NCBI RefSeq assembly: GCF_006874645.1
Contig: NZ_CP030082.1
Location: 124,001 to 188,000 of the forward strand
Length of the DNA stretch: 64,000 nucleotides
From: Bdellovibrio sp. ZAP7
Lineage (GTDB): Bacteria; Bdellovibrionota; Bdellovibrionia; Bdellovibrionales; Bdellovibrionaceae
Reading direction: 5' to 3'
Part shown: piece after piece, positions 33,963-43,127 of the stretch
Numbering within the stretch: position 1 is the stretch's first letter
How the letters are laid out: each line of letters begins with the position of its first letter
Notes under the pieces: model-generated
What the model saw: only the letters and a program-made list of their open reading frames with translations
Told to the model about the DNA's origin: nothing
Databases searched by the model: none
Program-made: the position numbers and the translations under genes

Positions 33963-34718
33963 ATGGACATTGCGACATTATTAGGCCTTCTTATCGGCTT
34001 TGGTGGGATCATTTTTGGAAACCTGATTGAAGGTGGCCATATGAGCTCGCTGATGCAGCTAACAGCATTCATCATCGTGTTCACCGGCACTGCTGGAGCG
34101 GTGATGGTTTCCAGTTCTGAACATGCGTTAAAAACGGGTTTGGAACTTGCGAAAAAAGCATTCAAACGTCACGAAAGTGAAGCGCACAGCAAACTGGAAG
34201 ACATCGTTGAGTACGCAAGACTTGCAAAAAAAGAATCCATTCTTTCATTAGAGCCAAGAATTGGTAAAATCGGTGACCCATTAATGCAAAATGTTTTGCG
34301 CAATGTGGTTGATGGCGTTGATGAGTCAGTGATCCGCGATATTTTTGAAACTCAAATCTACACCGAGGAAGATGAGCTTCTTTCTGGTGCAAAGATTTGG
34401 GCTGATGCTGGTGGCTTTGCACCTACTATAGGTATCATCGGTGCAGTATTGGGATTGATCCATGTGATGGGTAATTTGACTGATACAAGTAAACTGGGTG
34501 CAGGTATCGCGGTTGCGTTCGTAGCGACTGTTTACGGAGTTGCCTCTGCTAATCTTTTGTTTTTGCCAATGGGGAACAAAATCAAAAAACGCGTTGAAGA
34601 TATGACTCGTGAAAAGATGATGGTACTTGAGGGCGGTTTAATGATCGCTAAAGGTGCGAACCACATCGTGATCGAACAAAAATTAAGGTCGTACCTGCCT
34701 CATGCAAGCAAAGCGTAG
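33963..34718 (+). CDS. motA: Flagellar stator protein MotA
   Basis: The product is 251 residues from the ATG at 33963, which matches the usual MotA start (MDIATLLGLLIGFGGI). Four membrane helices lie near 5-20, 32-50, 150-168 and 180-200, with the cytoplasmic loop between the second and third. The conserved Pro lies in APTIGIIGAVLG. With MotB it forms the proton-driven stator. No clear ribosome site precedes the start. B. bacteriovorus is reported to have several MotAB pairs; this would be one of them. Confidence 0.93.
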   Translation: MDIATLLGLLIGFGGIIFGNLIEGGHMSSLMQLTAFIIVFTGTAGAVMVSSSEHALKTGLELAKKAFKRHESEAHSKLEDIVEYARLAKKESILSLEPRIGKIGDPLMQNVLRNVVDGVDESVIRDIFETQIYTEEDELLSGAKIWADAGGFAPTIGIIGAVLGLIHVMGNLTDTSKLGAGIAVAFVATVYGVASANLLFLPMGNKIKKRVEDMTREKMMVLEGGLMIAKGANHIVIEQKLRSYLPHASKA

Positions 34719-35457
34719 ACACAGAAGACACGAAGAACATGTGAATCATGAAAGATGGTTGGTCTCTTATGCGGACTTTATCACTCTTTTATTCGCCTTC
34801 TTTGTGGTGATGTACGCGACCTCGACTGCCAATGAGAATAAGCAAAAAGATTTCGAACAATCGATTAAATTGAATTTCCACTTGGTGGGTAAAGGTGGCT
34901 CGGATCAAAACGCCGAAACCATTGACTCAGCCATTGCCGAACTAGAAATTCCTGTCGGTAACTTTCCCAAAAAAGGCGGACCTGCGGAAGCCGCTGACTA
35001 TGTTGAGCGTGCGTTAGGCAAGGCGATGAGCAAGGACGATAAAAAGAAGGACATCCAGGACATCTATCATGACTCTGTCGGTGTTCGTGTGTCATTGACT
35101 GCTTCAAGTTTCTTTACGCCGGGCTCGGCAAAGCTTCGTCTGTCTTCATTACCAGCGTTGGATAAGGTCGCAGAGATCCTGTCCGCGAATGATAAAAGAA
35201 TTATCGTTGAAGGTCATACCGATGATACTCCGATCGCAGATCCGCAGTATCCAAGTAACTGGGAGCTAGCAGGGGATCGTTCTGCAGCAGTTGTTCGTTA
35301 TTTCGTGAAGTACCACAAGCTAAATCCAAAACGTTTCGTTTCAATTTCTTATGGTGATCAAAAGCCAATCGTTCCCAACGATACGGAAGAGCACAAGGCC
35401 ATGAACCGCCGAATTGAAATCCTGATCGTCACCGATAACAACAAGGTCGGCATCTAA
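34702..35457 (+). CDS. motB: Flagellar stator protein MotB
   Basis: The 251-residue protein has a basic N-terminus, a plug-bearing single membrane helix with the proton-carrying Asp (D25 in VSYADFITLLFAFFVVMYA) and an OmpA-like peptidoglycan-binding domain (IIVEGHTDDTPI... SNWELAGDRSAAVVRYF... NRRIEILI). It anchors the stator to the wall. It overlaps motA by 17 bases. A terminator follows directly, so motAB is the end of its transcript. Confidence 0.94.
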   Translation: MQAKRRHRRHEEHVNHERWLVSYADFITLLFAFFVVMYATSTANENKQKDFEQSIKLNFHLVGKGGSDQNAETIDSAIAELEIPVGNFPKKGGPAEAADYVERALGKAMSKDDKKKDIQDIYHDSVGVRVSLTASSFFTPGSAKLRLSSLPALDKVAEILSANDKRIIVEGHTDDTPIADPQYPSNWELAGDRSAAVVRYFVKYHKLNPKRFVSISYGDQKPIVPNDTEEHKAMNRRIEILIVTDNNKVGI

Positions 35458-35467
35458 TTTACAAATT

Positions 35468-35498
35468 AAAAAAGCCAAGGTTTTGAGGCCTTGGCTTT
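35468..35498. terminator. Rho-independent terminator after motB
   Basis: AAAGCCAAGG (35471-35480) and CCTTGGCTTT (35489-35498) are perfect complements around TTTTGAGG, preceded by an A-run. It can serve motB and the convergent gene at 35524. Confidence 0.8.
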
Positions 35499-35523
35499 AG
35501 GGTTTTGGAGGAGTGGTTGCGGT

Positions 35524-36219
35524 CTATACGCAGTCTTTAAGTTTTCTCAAGATCTCGATCGCTTTTTCTCTCGAAACTTTTTGTGATTCCATTACAGAAT
35601 CAACTAGAATTTCAGAAGGAAGCTTGTTGCTGTTCGCAGACAATTCAGTAAATTTCGCCAAAACACGAGCGTAAGATGAACGCTCAGCTCCTTGGAATTG
35701 AGTCAAAATTTGAGTGCCAAGGCGTACTGATTTATCGAAAGCTTCAATAGCAATCGAATTTTGCTCTTTAGTTAGTTCGCGAGATTCAGCAGCTTTCAAA
35801 AGGTGCATTTTTCCAAGCATATTCGCCAAACCAGAAGCGGAATCAGATACTTCTTTTGCTTCAGCAGGATCAGTGATTTTCTCAGATGCTTTTTTTGCTG
35901 CTACAATCGATACTAAATTCTTCATAACTTCGGACTTCATTTTTGGATCACCGAAGCCAAATTCTTTAGTGCCGTATTTCAATGCATTATCAACGATTTG
36001 AGTTTCATTTTTGGAAATATCTCTCAAAGATTGCTCAAGATATTTCTTTTCAGCATTTTTACCCGATGCATTTTTCAGATTGCCGCTAGAATCCAAAAAA
36101 TACTCTTGGCTTGTTTTATCGAATTTAGCCAATCTTTCAGTTGTTGTCATTTTCCCTGGAGCTGCGAATGCAGTTGCAGAGAACGCTAGTGTCATACCGA
36201 TAATAAATGCCTTTTTCAT
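35524..36219 (-). CDS. Exported helical protein of unknown function
   Basis: This 231-residue protein has a signal peptide (MKKAFIIGMTLAFSATAFAA) and a mature part rich in Lys, Ala, Glu and Ser that looks wholly alpha-helical (for example KNLVSIVAAKKASEKITDPAEAKEV). One Cys is the penultimate residue. I recognise no family. AGAGGAG precedes the ATG. It is convergent with motB and lies downstream of the 954-residue protein gene on the same strand with a 176-base gap, in which I see no gene and only a weak hairpin (36357-36373). Confidence 0.65.
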   Translation of the reverse strand: MKKAFIIGMTLAFSATAFAAPGKMTTTERLAKFDKTSQEYFLDSSGNLKNASGKNAEKKYLEQSLRDISKNETQIVDNALKYGTKEFGFGDPKMKSEVMKNLVSIVAAKKASEKITDPAEAKEVSDSASGLANMLGKMHLLKAAESRELTKEQNSIAIEAFDKSVRLGTQILTQFQGAERSSYARVLAKFTELSANSNKLPSEILVDSVMESQKVSREKAIEILRKLKDCV

Positions 36220-36395
36220 GAAATCTCCTCTTTTAAAATTCGTTTCCTATATAAGTCTATTAAGCAAAACCTTTACCAACCCAAAAACTCGTATATTTCA
36301 ACTGGGCCCGATTCCGTGTTTAACCTCTGAAATCAGTGACCTTTTCTGCGCTCGTCGTTATCCTTCCGATAACCGCGTCTCATATTGATACGCTC

Positions 36396-39260
36396 TTAGT
36401 TTCCCTGGGCAGATGCCGTCATGTTTTGAGCGGCTTTCTCTACAGCTTTATCAAACTTCTGTTGATCCTTGCTCATCTGTTCAAGACTATTGATCTTGTC
36501 CCAGCTGACGGCATTTGCGATGGATCCGTAGGATTTCATTTCCACTGACAAGCCTTGAAGGGCTTCGAGTACACTCACCACCAAGTTGGTTTGAGTTTTC
36601 GTCAAAGTGAACTTTTTTGTCTCATGTTTTTCTTTTGCCGGAGCCGAGTCGTCTTCCAGGCCTGCAAAAGGATCTACCTCGGCTGGTTTGCCGGAATTTG
36701 GAACTGCAACGCCCAATGTCTCAGCAACCTTCGTCAGGGATTGATTGATCTTTTCACCTTGAGCTTCAAGTTGAGAGTTTTGCAAACTTGATTGAATGCG
36801 TTCGCGACCATTGATCGTAACAATTTTGATCTGCTTGATCAGACGGTTCATCGTTGCAAATTCTGCCTCTACTTGTTTTAGCAGAGAGTCTGTGGGTGCC
36901 TTGTCCATGTTGTTTTCAAAATCCATTTTGTATTCTTTAGCCGGGTTCATGATGTCGTTAAGAATAGAAAGATACACTCTTTCCTCTTGGAAAATAGCAT
37001 TCATCACACCGTTGTATGACGGGCCCGTGTTGATCGCGATTTTGCCTGGGCGATAAAGATCACGCATCATGTTTACTACGATTTTGTCGTATTCAAGGCC
37101 GTAAGTATCAAACGCCGACTTCATTTGCGCATAAGTGTTTTGCTTCCACCAAGAATCAAATGGAACTTGTTCTTTTGTTCCAATAACTGAAGGGCGAGCT
37201 TCTGCTAGCAAGTATTCAACCCAGCCATTGTAAGTCACATTTTTCCCATTCGCTTTTGCAATTTTCACTGGCCAAGCATAGGGCATTGGAGCGCTATTCT
37301 TAAAGCGGTCCATATTCATATTGCTGCACTCTTCGAACTTTTGACCGGAAATACCAATTGATGGAGCAAGGAATACAGAAGGGAAACCGACAGAGTTGCG
37401 AACGGCAAGTTCGCCTTTCTCGATATCAGGACCACAGGCCATTTGCATGATCAAATTGTCTGAGATCTGTGGAGTCGAGAAAATACCCACGCGGCGGTAA
37501 AAGTTCGTGTCTTTTACTTTCTCATAAGTGGCAGGGCTCGATACATAGGTCGCGGCCCACGCAGCGCCCGTGCTCATTTGTGGATTTGGATTCCCCAACA
37601 TTGAGCGAACTTGGCTCAGAAGAGTTTGATAGACGTTTACGGTGTAAGCAGAGACGCGAAGTTCGTTGTTAAGCATCGTCAAAGTTTGAGCCGCTTTATT
37701 CAGATCTTTTTCGCCAAGACCATTTACGATCGTCGTGAATTTCTTTTGTTGATCAGTGGTCAACTGTTTGAACTGTGGGGATTGCAAAAGAAGTGAAGCT
37801 GCAGCGGCTGCGTCTTCCATTGTGTAAGCCTGTTGGTGCTGCACGAACATTGGATCCGTGTGGAAAGCATCGTCGGAAGCTTTCATTTCACCAGCACGAA
37901 CTCCGAACAAAGGTGCTTTATAAGTAATATTAGCAGGTCTGTCGCCATAGCGATGGTCACGCACTTGAGAGACGAAATCTCCATAGAAATTCTCTGCAGA
38001 TTTATAGCCTTGAGTCAGCTGGAACAAAGCACTTTGCCAGTTGGCGCTTGCCTCTTGAACAGACGCCATATTAGCGCCTCTCCAAGCGATCATTTTATCT
38101 TTGAACGTTTTTAGTTTCGTTTGCAGTGGAACATCATAGGTAGCAAGCCACTGAGATTTCTTCATTGCATTGATTTCTTGCTCAAGCTCGCTGGAGTAAC
38201 CGTAAAGTTCATGAGCGTCGACCACGTTTCTCCAAGTGTAAGTTACTGCACGCATGAATAACTGATCCAGGGCTACGAAAGTCGCAAGTTTCAAACCTTT
38301 CGTCAGCAAGAAACGAAGACCTTTTACTTGCATAGATCCTGGGATAAACCAAGCAACGATATCAACGCCAGTCCAACGGATCAGAGCACCTTGAACCGCT
38401 TGTTTCGTCAGAAGATTAACAGCACCTTTTTCCAAAGTTGCAGCCACCGCAGAGGAGATAAGCATAGAGGTAATGTTGGGTGCCATTTCCCAAAGCTTCC
38501 TGTGAATAACCAAATACTCATAAGCTTTCGAGCATGGATCTTTATCCACACCTTTATCCAGATCTTGCTGGGTAACTTTTTTGCCCATCCAAACTTTTGC
38601 GCACATTTTTACGTTAGGATCTGCAACCAGTTGTGAAGCCAAACCTTGAACTGTCGCACCCACAACCATCCCCAAGTAAGGAATCATCACGTGGTAGCGC
38701 GGATTTTTCATATACATCGCCATGACATTCGAAGCTGCGCCTTGGGAGTACATGAATAGTTGGAAACCAATGATACCCATTGGCGAGAATGAGTGAGTGA
38801 TATGTTGATCAATAGCGACAGGATTTTGAGAGTAATTAACTACAAGCTCACCCATCATAACCAAGCCCATTGCAGAGAAGAACATAACTGATTCAGGAGC
38901 TAAGTTTTTAAGTGAATGAGAGAATGCAGCTTTATTAGCGCTCCAAACGCCACCCATTTCTTTTAAAAGACGGCGCTCTAAGTTTTTGGGATCGTATTGA
39001 CGAAGTACTTTTTCATCGGCAAACGGAATTTCCATAACTGGAATATTGGTTTTCTTATCGAAAACACGCGTGATTTTATTATCATAATCAACTTTTACGG
39101 AATAGCCAATGGATTCAAGCATGGCTTTATCTTGCGTGGCTCTTTGGTCCTCAGATTTAGTGATGGAGGCAGCAAGTGCAGGAGACAATGAAGAAAAGCC
39201 GACTACCAAAGCGGTTAGGAAGCTGATCGTTCTTTTATATGTTAAAGACGCCTTAAACAT
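36396..39260 (-). CDS. Large exported or membrane protein of unknown function (954 residues)
   Basis: A signal peptide (1-31, ending SPALAA) is followed by a short beta-rich part (51-82, with VKVDYDNKITRVFDKKTN) and then several hydrophobic segments near 125-143, 160-182, 191-212, 263-282 and 322-337. From about 345 to the end the chain is long, soluble and mostly helical, with a Gln/Ser/Asn-rich tail. Two Cys (C220, C243) flank a short charged loop. I know of no family with this plan. It may be an inner-membrane protein with a large periplasmic domain. GAGGAG precedes the ATG. It is the largest product in the window and has no obvious partner. Confidence 0.75.
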   Translation of the reverse strand: MFKASLTYKRTISFLTALVVGFSSLSPALAASITKSEDQRATQDKAMLESIGYSVKVDYDNKITRVFDKKTNIPVMEIPFADEKVLRQYDPKNLERRLLKEMGGVWSANKAAFSHSLKNLAPESVMFFSAMGLVMMGELVVNYSQNPVAIDQHITHSFSPMGIIGFQLFMYSQGAASNVMAMYMKNPRYHVMIPYLGMVVGATVQGLASQLVADPNVKMCAKVWMGKKVTQQDLDKGVDKDPCSKAYEYLVIHRKLWEMAPNITSMLISSAVAATLEKGAVNLLTKQAVQGALIRWTGVDIVAWFIPGSMQVKGLRFLLTKGLKLATFVALDQLFMRAVTYTWRNVVDAHELYGYSSELEQEINAMKKSQWLATYDVPLQTKLKTFKDKMIAWRGANMASVQEASANWQSALFQLTQGYKSAENFYGDFVSQVRDHRYGDRPANITYKAPLFGVRAGEMKASDDAFHTDPMFVQHQQAYTMEDAAAAASLLLQSPQFKQLTTDQQKKFTTIVNGLGEKDLNKAAQTLTMLNNELRVSAYTVNVYQTLLSQVRSMLGNPNPQMSTGAAWAATYVSSPATYEKVKDTNFYRRVGIFSTPQISDNLIMQMACGPDIEKGELAVRNSVGFPSVFLAPSIGISGQKFEECSNMNMDRFKNSAPMPYAWPVKIAKANGKNVTYNGWVEYLLAEARPSVIGTKEQVPFDSWWKQNTYAQMKSAFDTYGLEYDKIVVNMMRDLYRPGKIAINTGPSYNGVMNAIFQEERVYLSILNDIMNPAKEYKMDFENNMDKAPTDSLLKQVEAEFATMNRLIKQIKIVTINGRERIQSSLQNSQLEAQGEKINQSLTKVAETLGVAVPNSGKPAEVDPFAGLEDDSAPAKEKHETKKFTLTKTQTNLVVSVLEALQGLSVEMKSYGSIANAVSWDKINSLEQMSKDQQKFDKAVEKAAQNMTASAQGN

Positions 39261-39273
39261 AGGATCTCCTCAA

Positions 39274-39288
39274 AAGGCAATTTGCCTT
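39274..39288 (-). promoter_or_regulatory. Small hairpin in the leader of the 954-residue protein gene
   Basis: AAGGCAA and TTGCCTT pair perfectly around one base, about eight bases before the GAGGAG ribosome site on the minus strand. It could modulate translation or mRNA stability. The stem is short, so chance is possible. Confidence 0.3.
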
Positions 39289-39408
39289 ACTCAAGAGATA
39301 AGCAAGTCAGGGGCCTGTCATTAGCGATATAAAGGAACTGGAACGCCTCAAAGTGAGACGGGGCCTTATTCGGTCAATGGCCTGTCTATAATAATGACGG
39401 TCGGGTGT

Positions 39409-41271
39409 TTAGAAAGGAGCCGGAAGAATTAGTGAGAGACCCCACTGGTCAACGGTGTCTTTTCGCTCGGCTTCGGCGCGAATCTCTATTTTTCTATAGG
39501 AGAAAGAGCCTGCAACAAGGTGATTCCAATGGAATTCGCCTTGAGTTGTCGAGTAAAGATATTCCGACTGAAACAGAGTTCTAAATTGATCAACCCATTT
39601 CATCATGAACATCGATTTCGCTCCCAAATAGGGTTGCGCGATGTCGGTAAGGTAGGAGTTTTCACTCACCGCGAACAGAGACCAACGAGTTGCTTTCATT
39701 AAAGGTAAATCAAAGCTCGCACCGATGCCGCCATTCACGTAAGGATTTAGTTTTGGCTCGGTACCCACTTCAAGCGACCACGAAATCGGTTTTTCTAGCT
39801 GAGTCCACGGTGATGTCGAAAGAATGCTTAAGAAAACAAACTGATTTAAATCCCAGTTTTGCCTGGTTGGAGTATAGCGAACATCAAAGACAAAAAAGTT
39901 TAATTGCGAAAATGGCGCCAGCCCGCTGTCATCGGATAACAAATCGTGAAATCCACGGCGGAATTTAAACTGGAAATAGTCTTGCTGATCGTTTTGCCCA
40001 TATCCCAGGTAAAACGCTGCTGTCGCAGGGCTTAGCAAGGGAGATTTCGGCGGAGTGATCGTTACGGGCTCCGTGATCGCTCCTAATTTCGCGCGGGCGA
40101 CGGAGAGTTTATACTTTTCATCATTGTACTCTTTTTGATCGCGATACTCTCGAATTGAAAGATAGCTAAGAGCAGCCTCGAGGGTTTCGGCTTTCTCTTT
40201 TTTCGAAAGTTCCAAATAGTTTTTATTAGTGTCCTGCTCTTTTAATAAAACGGAACGAAGAGCAGGGCGTTCGGAAAAGTTAAGCTTTGCATAACGTGCG
40301 CGCCATTCAGTTTGCAAAGATGTGCGAAGTTTTTCTCCACCGATCAGCCCCGCATTAGCGACGGCTTTAAGAGTGTCCAGAGGTATCGCCATGGCGTGAA
40401 ATTGCGAAGTGAGATCACTGGCTGGTGATGCGACTTCAATAAGTTCCAACATCTGGGAGGAACAATTTTCATCAGCGAAATAGTAAGGAGCAAAACTACC
40501 TTCAAGCTCTAAAAGATGGTCAATCATCAATTCGACTTGCTGCGGAGTCAGATTCAGTTTGTACTCCCAGAGGTCGCGCCCTTCCAGATTAGAATATTCC
40601 TGAATCTTTTGATGATAGGGAAGCATCGAGTAACTGCCTGGATAATATCCGAATATACCCTTAAGTGCGTAAAGGGCGCCTCCCTCGGTTCCTGTGAACG
40701 CGGCATAGTTAATTCCATAATCTAACAAATCCAGTTGTCCTGTATTTTTGGGATTGTGCAGACGTAAAAATGTATGACCAAAACTAGAGGGTGCACTTGA
40801 TAAATCAGAGGCGGCGAAAATCAGATATGCTTCGGATGCGCCCAACTGAGCTTTCCAGTCTTTTCTTTCAGGACAATCTTCAAGATCGCCCGCTTTAATA
40901 TCCAAGACAGATTTTAGCCAAGAGGTGCGAGCCAGGTAACGGCATTGAGATTTTGAGGTTTTTGCGTCGAATAGAAGATCAAGTGTAGCAAGAAGTTCGG
41001 CGCGAGGATCTTTAGAACCCTCAGACGCGATAAAAAAATTTCCACGAATCGGGGAGTTAAAATTTCCAGAGAGGTTTTTGCGATAGTGACCAAGTTTTAA
41101 CCAGGCGGTCGACTGATCGAGGTTTTTTGCCAGAGCCTGCTCTTTGTAAAGAGCAGTATCCTGCAATGAAAAGCCCCACGCAAATAGTGGGGCTGTCATT
41201 AATATAACGGTAACTAGAAAATTAAGAACCATGGCAAAGGCTTTGAAGATCCTTTTGACCGGCAAGTTCAT
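39409..41271 (-). CDS. DUF4105/Lnb-like protease-fold protein with a C-terminal barrel-like region
   Basis: The 620-residue protein has a signal peptide (to about residue 33) and a helical region, then the DUF4105 domain (about 145-300) with His in SSFGHTFLRLHN (H166) and Cys in YYFADENCSSQ (C270). These are the presumed catalytic pair of this NlpC/P60-like family, to which the lipoprotein transacylase Lnb belongs. From about 430 the chain alternates aromatic and polar residues (FYLGYGQNDQQDYFQFKFRR, LNFFVFDVRYTP) and ends in APF, as an outer-membrane barrel would. A role in lipoprotein or envelope modification is plausible. Its start overlaps the upstream gene by 50 bases; an ATG at 41232 would reduce this to 11. 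Confidence 0.75.
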   Translation of the reverse strand: MNLPVKRIFKAFAMVLNFLVTVILMTAPLFAWGFSLQDTALYKEQALAKNLDQSTAWLKLGHYRKNLSGNFNSPIRGNFFIASEGSKDPRAELLATLDLLFDAKTSKSQCRYLARTSWLKSVLDIKAGDLEDCPERKDWKAQLGASEAYLIFAASDLSSAPSSFGHTFLRLHNPKNTGQLDLLDYGINYAAFTGTEGGALYALKGIFGYYPGSYSMLPYHQKIQEYSNLEGRDLWEYKLNLTPQQVELMIDHLLELEGSFAPYYFADENCSSQMLELIEVASPASDLTSQFHAMAIPLDTLKAVANAGLIGGEKLRTSLQTEWRARYAKLNFSERPALRSVLLKEQDTNKNYLELSKKEKAETLEAALSYLSIREYRDQKEYNDEKYKLSVARAKLGAITEPVTITPPKSPLLSPATAAFYLGYGQNDQQDYFQFKFRRGFHDLLSDDSGLAPFSQLNFFVFDVRYTPTRQNWDLNQFVFLSILSTSPWTQLEKPISWSLEVGTEPKLNPYVNGGIGASFDLPLMKATRWSLFAVSENSYLTDIAQPYLGAKSMFMMKWVDQFRTLFQSEYLYSTTQGEFHWNHLVAGSFSYRKIEIRAEAERKDTVDQWGLSLILPAPF

Positions 41272-41698
41272 TGTTCAAGTTAGAAACCATTTCAGCTGCA
41301 GATGTGTTAGATGCTGGAATGATGTTTGTGTAAGAACCTTGAGTGAAGGTACCGAATGCATTTTGTGCTTCAGTATTTTTGCAACCCTTCATCTCAGCCA
41401 AAGTCGCAAGAAGTTGACCGTGACCTTGAGCCATTTCACGAGAAAGTTCTTTTTGGTTCACTTCAACGAAGTATTGAACTTCTTTATCGTTCATTACGAT
41501 ACCGCTCGCAGAACAACCGGAAGTACCCGAAGTAATACCGAAAGCTTGAGAGAAGAATGATGCATTTGTAGTGATTGCGAATAGTTGCAAAAGTTTAGAG
41601 TTTTTAGAGATGATTACTGAACCCAAACCGCAACCCGCGTCACCGGCAAAAGCGTGAGCAGAGAACATAAATAGAACTGTAAAAAGAACCTTTTTCAA
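41222..41698 (-). CDS. DUF3015-family exported protein
   Basis: This 158-residue protein has a signal peptide (MKKVLFTVLFMFSAHAFA) and then AGDAGCGLGS, the characteristic start of DUF3015 proteins, followed by LLQLFAITTN and SGTSGCS. Four Cys suggest two disulphides in the periplasm. The start is TTG at 41698 with AGGAGG upstream, a strong site. The family is widespread in proteobacteria but has no known function. The downstream DUF4105 gene overlaps it, a pairing that hints at joint action. Confidence 0.8.
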   Translation of the reverse strand: MKKVLFTVLFMFSAHAFAGDAGCGLGSVIISKNSKLLQLFAITTNASFFSQAFGITSGTSGCSASGIVMNDKEVQYFVEVNQKELSREMAQGHGQLLATLAEMKGCKNTEAQNAFGTFTQGSYTNIIPASNTSAAEMVSNLNNELAGQKDLQSLCHGS

Positions 41699-41786
41699 TG
41701 GAGCCTCCTGTTGTTGAATACTATTTATGCTGACTCATTCTGTGTTTTCCATCAAACTCTAATTATGAAAGGCTAGGGCTTAAACT

Positions 41787-42131
41787 ATGTCTGTTACTGA
41801 GATCACAAAGGAAAATTTCAAGCAAGTTGTTGAAGAAAACCAGATTGTTATCGTGGACTTCTGGGCGGTGTGGTGTGGTCCTTGTAAAAGATTTGCGCCT
41901 GTTTTTGAAGCCGTAGCAGCTAAACATCCTGGAGTTAAGTTCATTAAGATCAATACGGACGAGGAACCGGAAATTGCAGCAAGTTTTGAAGTGCGGTCAA
42001 TTCCCACATTAGCTGTCATCAAAGAACAGTCTATTATATTCGTCCAGCCCGGTGCCGTGAACGAAGAAGTTTTGGAACAAATCGTTCAAAGAGCTAAAGA
42101 GATCGATATGTCTCAGGTTGAAAAAGAATAA
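41787..42131 (+). CDS. trxA: Thioredoxin
   Basis: The 114-residue protein has one thioredoxin fold with the active site FWAVWCGPCKRFAP, the cis-Pro in VRSIPTLAV and no signal peptide, so it is cytoplasmic. It reduces protein disulphides using thioredoxin reductase, which is not in the window. TSIF-like residues after the cis-Pro are replaced by QSIIFVQ. It is divergent from the DUF3015 gene, with an 88-base intergenic region, and is followed by a terminator. Confidence 0.92.
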   Translation: MSVTEITKENFKQVVEENQIVIVDFWAVWCGPCKRFAPVFEAVAAKHPGVKFIKINTDEEPEIAASFEVRSIPTLAVIKEQSIIFVQPGAVNEEVLEQIVQRAKEIDMSQVEKE

Positions 42132-42231
42132 GTTCGCTCGTCTAAGCAGCTCCATTTTTTGTCACGAATTGATTTCTTAGACAACATGGCGGAATTGCAC
42201 AGTCTTTCCACAATCAAAATTAAGATAGCAA

Positions 42232-42261
42232 GCTCGCACGATTAACTCGTGTGTGCTTTTT
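42232..42261 (+). terminator. Rho-independent terminator after the thioredoxin gene
   Basis: GCTCGCACGA (42232-42241) pairs with TCGTGTGTGC (42247-42256) with one mismatch and one G-T pair around TTAAC. TTTTT follows. The remaining about 100 bases between trxA and this hairpin hold no gene that I can see. Confidence 0.7.
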
Positions 42262-42316
42262 CCGGCTTACACCTTGCTCTTCTAGTTTTCTGAAAAACTA
42301 AAACGAGAGAGGTCGT

Positions 42317-43054
42317 ATGAGTAACGTATTTCCGAAAATTACACTAATAGTTCTGGCATTTAGTATCGCACTTCAAGCACAAACAGCTAAGGCAGCTGAT
42401 CGCGGGACGGAGATCGCTGCGACCATTGGTGGTGCTATTATCGGTGGCTTGATCGGTGCGAACATCGCTCAAGACTTTGATGATGATGACAATCGCCAAT
42501 CACAGCGCATGTGGAATAAAGCTTTAAGCAATGACTTTCGCGATACTCCTTATGCATGGGATGGACACGGACATCGTGGACGCATCGTCTTCACCGGAGA
42601 AGGATATTTTGATGGATACTATTGCCGCATTTATCGCAGTGAAGTTTGGAATCGCAGAACTGATACGCCGATGATCACGCGCGGTTATGTTTGTCGTGCC
42701 GGTGATGGTTCCTGGTTTAGAAGAGAAGAATCCGACATCGCACAGTCTCGTCCAAATCGTCCTGACCGTGGTCAACGTTTCGATCCACCTCGCCCAGAAA
42801 TGCGGGATGATCGTATGGACGACCGTCGTGAGCCACCAAGATTTGGTGGTCGCCAACAACAACAAGGTGGTATGGGCATGGGCCCAGGTCGCAGTATGGG
42901 CGGCGGCATGCAAGGAATGCCTGGTGGAGGAATGCAACAAGGCGGTGGCTTCGGTCGCGGCGGCGGAGGTTTCTCTCAAGGTGGTACCAGTGGCGGCACA
43001 AGTTCCGGCACTGTGATTACGAACGGGGATGCCTTACCAATCGGTGTTCAATAG
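42317..43054 (+). CDS. Exported glycine-zipper protein with a Gly/Met-rich tail
   Basis: The 245-residue protein has a signal peptide (ending TAKAAD), a glycine zipper (TEIAATIGGAIIGGLIGANIAQ, about 32-53), a middle domain with AWDGHGHRGRIVFTGEGYF and paired Cys (YYCRIYRS, GYVCRAGDG), and from about 160 a low-complexity tail rich in Arg/Pro then Gly/Met/Gln (GMGMGPGRSMGGGMQG). The middle part resembles surface-antigen/17-kDa-like domains. It is probably attached to or inserted in the outer membrane. GAGAGAGG precedes the ATG. The function is unknown. Confidence 0.7.
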   Translation: MSNVFPKITLIVLAFSIALQAQTAKAADRGTEIAATIGGAIIGGLIGANIAQDFDDDDNRQSQRMWNKALSNDFRDTPYAWDGHGHRGRIVFTGEGYFDGYYCRIYRSEVWNRRTDTPMITRGYVCRAGDGSWFRREESDIAQSRPNRPDRGQRFDPPRPEMRDDRMDDRREPPRFGGRQQQQGGMGMGPGRSMGGGMQGMPGGGMQQGGGFGRGGGGFSQGGTSGGTSSGTVITNGDALPIGVQ

Positions 43055-43075
43055 TTTCTAACAAATTTTGGACAT

Positions 43076-43107
43076 AAAAAAACCCGCTCTTTCGAAGCGG
43101 GTTTTTT
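43076..43107. terminator. Bidirectional Rho-independent terminator
   Basis: AAAACCCGCT and AGCGGGTTTT pair around CTTTCGA, with extended A and T runs. It lies between the convergent glycine-zipper and cyclophilin genes and can serve both. Confidence 0.88.
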
Positions 43108-43127
43108 ATTTCGTCATTTAATAATGA

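Noticed and set aside
36357..36373. Hairpin GTTATC...GATAAC downstream of the 954-residue protein gene
   Set aside because: The stem is six bases and no T-run follows on the minus strand, so it is not a convincing terminator.
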